From the NCBI RefSeq assembly GCF_002043095.1, contig NZ_MVOC01000022.1:1-64000 (forward strand): a DNA stretch of 64,000 bases, written 5' to 3'. Shown here piece after piece: positions 62,375-64,000 of the stretch. Within the stretch, counting starts at the first letter, position 1. Each line of letters opens with the position of its first letter. The position numbers and the translations under genes are program-made. The notes under the pieces were generated by a model. It saw nothing but the letters and a program-made list of their open reading frames with translations, did no database searches and was not told the DNA's origin. Origin of the DNA: Mycobacterium sp. AT1. GTDB taxonomy: Bacteria; Actinomycetota; Actinomycetes; Mycobacteriales; Mycobacteriaceae.

Positions 62375-63427
62375 TCAGGTGGAGAGATCGTGGACGGCGC
62401 CGTCGGCCCAGGCGAGGGTGATCTGGGTGCCGTGGCCGAGGTCCTCGGGCAGTGAGGCTGCGGCGTTGAGGACGGTCGCGGTGAGTGTGACGCCGGGCTG
62501 GCCGCCGACCTGGGCCACGGCCGCCACCCGGGTCGTTGGTCCGGCGTAGATGACCTCGGCGACGGTGGCGTCGACGGTGCGGCTGCCGGGCGTCGGAGGT
62601 GCTCCCGTCGGCAGGACCGCGATGCGCTCGGGTCGGACGGCGAACAGGCCGCGCCTGCCGACGAGCGCCTCCGCGGCGTCGCCGTCGAGCACGTTGGAGG
62701 TGCCCACGAAGTCGGCGACGAACCGGTTGACCGGGTTTTCGTAGACGTCGCGTGCCTTGCCGATCTGCTCGATGCGTCCGTCGTTGAACACCGCGAGTCG
62801 GTCGCACAGTGTCAGAGCCTCGTCTTGGTCGTGCGTCACGATGACGAAGGTGATGCCGACCTCGCGTTGAATTGCCTTGAGCTCCACCTGCATCTGCTCA
62901 CGGAGCTTGAGGTCCAGGGCGCCGAGCGGCTCGTCGAGGAGCAGCACCTTCGGGCGCCCGACCAGCGCGCGGGCCAATGCGACGCGTTGGCGTTGGCCGC
63001 CGGAGAGCTGCGCGGGCTTGCGCGGTCCGTAGTCGGCGAGCCGCACCATCTCGAGCGCGTCGGCCGCCCTGGAGCGTCGCTCGCCCTTGGGCACGCCGCG
63101 GACCCGCATCCCGTACTCGACGTTCTGTGCCACGCTCATGTGGGGAAAGAGGGCGTACTCCTGGAAGACGGTGTTGACGTCGCGCCGCCGGGCGGGCAAG
63201 GCCGTCACGTCGACGCCGCCGAGCTTGATGGTGCCTGCCGTGGGCTGTTCGAAGCCGGCGATCATCCGGAGCACCGTGGTCTTGCCCGAGCCGGACGGGC
63301 CGAGGATGGCGAACAGTTCGCCGTCGTCGACGGTCAGGTCGGCGCCTGCGACGGCCACGATCGAGTCGCCGAACACCTTGCGAACGCCGGTGAGTTCGAT
63401 CTGAGGTTCGCCGGGGCCAGATGGCAT
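62375..63427 (-). CDS. potA: Polyamine-type ABC transporter ATP-binding protein PotA
   Basis: A 350-residue ATPase. Walker A is GPSGSGKTT (43-51), the signature LSGGQRQRVALARAL and Walker B VLLLDEPLGALD follow, and the switch is VIVTHDQDEAL. The C-terminal TOBE/regulatory domain begins at about 265 (FAVRPERIAVLP). It powers the PotB/C importer and is first in the operon. The ATG at MPSGPGEPQIELTGV is preferred; the frame extends upstream without conservation, and a -10-like TACGAT lies 7 bases before the ATG. Confidence 0.93.
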   Translation of the reverse strand: MPSGPGEPQIELTGVRKVFGDSIVAVAGADLTVDDGELFAILGPSGSGKTTVLRMIAGFEQPTAGTIKLGGVDVTALPARRRDVNTVFQEYALFPHMSVAQNVEYGMRVRGVPKGERRSRAADALEMVRLADYGPRKPAQLSGGQRQRVALARALVGRPKVLLLDEPLGALDLKLREQMQVELKAIQREVGITFVIVTHDQDEALTLCDRLAVFNDGRIEQIGKARDVYENPVNRFVADFVGTSNVLDGDAAEALVGRRGLFAVRPERIAVLPTGAPPTPGSRTVDATVAEVIYAGPTTRVAAVAQVGGQPGVTLTATVLNAAASLPEDLGHGTQITLAWADGAVHDLST

Positions 63428-63434
63428 GGGCTGA

Positions 63435-63440
63435 ATCGTA
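63435..63440 (-). promoter_or_regulatory. -10 hexamer of a leaderless potA transcript
   Basis: On the minus strand TACGAT ends 7 bases before the potA ATG with no ribosome site between. No clear -35 box is visible. Confidence 0.4.
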
Positions 63441-63540
63441 TGGATTGGTCTCTTCGGCCGCAGCGCAACGTATGGACTTCGTGGAAGACGGCCGTCTGGC
63501 CGACGCATTTCGTCGCCACAGCCGATCGTTTCAGCGATGG

Positions 63541-64000
63541 CGTCGTCCCGGTGGGGCGTGGATGCTTGGCAAGCCCATCCAGCTACCCGAGGCCAGGGAC
63601 TTATACCAGGGCGGCCTGAAAAGCCTCTCCTGCCATCGGTTCGACAAGGCGGACACCGCCGACTGGCTGGGCGGGCAGGCCTCGGGGGTCCAGCACGCCA
63701 AGCGGGGCTGGCAACTACAGGTCGCGGCGGGCGGGTTCCACGCGGCCCTGATCCATGCCTCGATCGACGACGACCCCACCCCTGAGCAGTACAAACAGCT
63801 GGTGGCCCCTATCTGCGCGGGTGGGAGGCGGTGCTGGGCCACCAACGCGTGGGGTCTACGCCAACTCCAAGACCGTCGACTGGGCCTTGCAGGACGGTCT
63901 GGGTGCCTACTTCTGGCAACACCACCGGGGTTCGCCGAAGGGTTCACCCACCCCGCAGCGCACTTGCATCGGGTGGAGATCGACGCGCGAAGCGTGGGTG
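63541..64000 (+). pseudogene. Frameshifted DUF1906 (glycoside-hydrolase-like) gene, truncated by the window end
   Basis: Pieces of a DUF1906 domain (Rv2525c-like family) are spread over all three plus frames. Frame one reads RRPGGAWMLGKPIQLPEARD through SIDDDPTPEQYKQLVAP; frame two YLRGWEAVLGHQRVG; frame three VYANSKTVDWALQDGLGAYFWQ; then frame one again FTHPAAHLHRVEIDARSVG. Three single-base losses, near 63809, 63853 and 63942, explain it. No export signal or clean start is seen upstream, so the 5' end also seems lost. Either a decaying gene or clustered sequencing errors at the contig edge; the protein in intact relatives is a secreted peptidoglycan- or glycan-associated protein. Confidence 0.7.

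Noticed and set aside
1-64000. CRISPR array, insertion sequence, prophage or plasmid origin
   Set aside because: No regularly spaced repeats, transposase, integrase, terminal inverted repeats or phage structural genes are seen on either strand.

Overview
The window reads as chromosomal DNA of a mycobacterium, most likely an environmental Mycolicibacterium-type species. Base composition is high in G+C, GTG starts are common, many genes begin 6-8 bases after a TANNNT -10 hexamer (leaderless transcripts), and gene order over the first ~32 kb follows the Mycobacterium tuberculosis block Rv1316c-Rv1343c: ogt, ada-alkA, class III cyclase, nucS, Rv1322, methylmalonyl-CoA epimerase, fadA4, thioredoxin-like protein, glgB, glgE, glgP, dinG, pncB, clpS, Rv1332, Rv1333, rhomboid, Rv1339, rph, rdgB, Rv1342c, lprD. 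Inserted relative to that order are a ferric-reductase group (2.1-5.6 kb), a lyase-like propeller plus a lipoprotein metallopeptidase (18.6-20.9 kb) and an MFS exporter (29.5 kb). The genes mec-cysO-cysM and murI, which sit beside the rhomboid gene in M. tuberculosis, are absent here.

1-11.5 kb: alkylation repair (ogt, ada-alkA), an electron-transfer membrane oxidoreductase with a 27-residue membrane peptide behind it, a membrane adenylate cyclase, the mismatch nuclease NucS, and propionate/acyl-CoA enzymes. 11.5-19.4 kb: alpha-glucan metabolism, with glgE-glgB on the minus strand divergent from glgP, which is translationally coupled to a beta-propeller gene. 19.4-31.7 kb: metallopeptidase, DinG, PncB, ClpS, P1 peptidase, rhomboid, Rv1339-type cAMP phosphodiesterase, RNase PH, XTPase and an exporter. 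tRNA-Leu(UAG) lies at 31.8 kb.

32-64 kb is accessory. It holds a GlxA-type regulator divergent from an HD-domain hydrolase; a sulfatase overlapping an SRPBCC gene; an 800-residue membrane protein combining a pseudokinase-like segment with an MprF-like domain; a lipid/steroid-type oxidoreductase operon (NTF2-like, mycofactocin-type SDR, KstD-like flavoprotein, SDR); an MpaB-type oxygenase; a MOSC-reductase-ferredoxin fusion; DedA; a beta-oxidation set (enoyl-CoA hydratase, thiolase, acyl-CoA dehydrogenase); a patatin; two convergent IspD-like genes; an F420-type PPOX protein; an MmpL transporter; LtrA; an MFS/MerR pair; and a complete potADBC-type ABC importer. A frameshifted DUF1906 gene runs off the right end.

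The most unusual item is the pair of convergent IspD-like genes at 51.2-52.6 kb. Each has lost a different half of the catalytic apparatus. Because the IspD active site is known to be shared across a dimer interface, the two could work as a heterodimer. I see no insertion sequence, prophage or CRISPR array. No gene-free stretch exceeds 300 bases; the longest, about 250 bases, lies between the ferric reductase and the next plus-strand gene.
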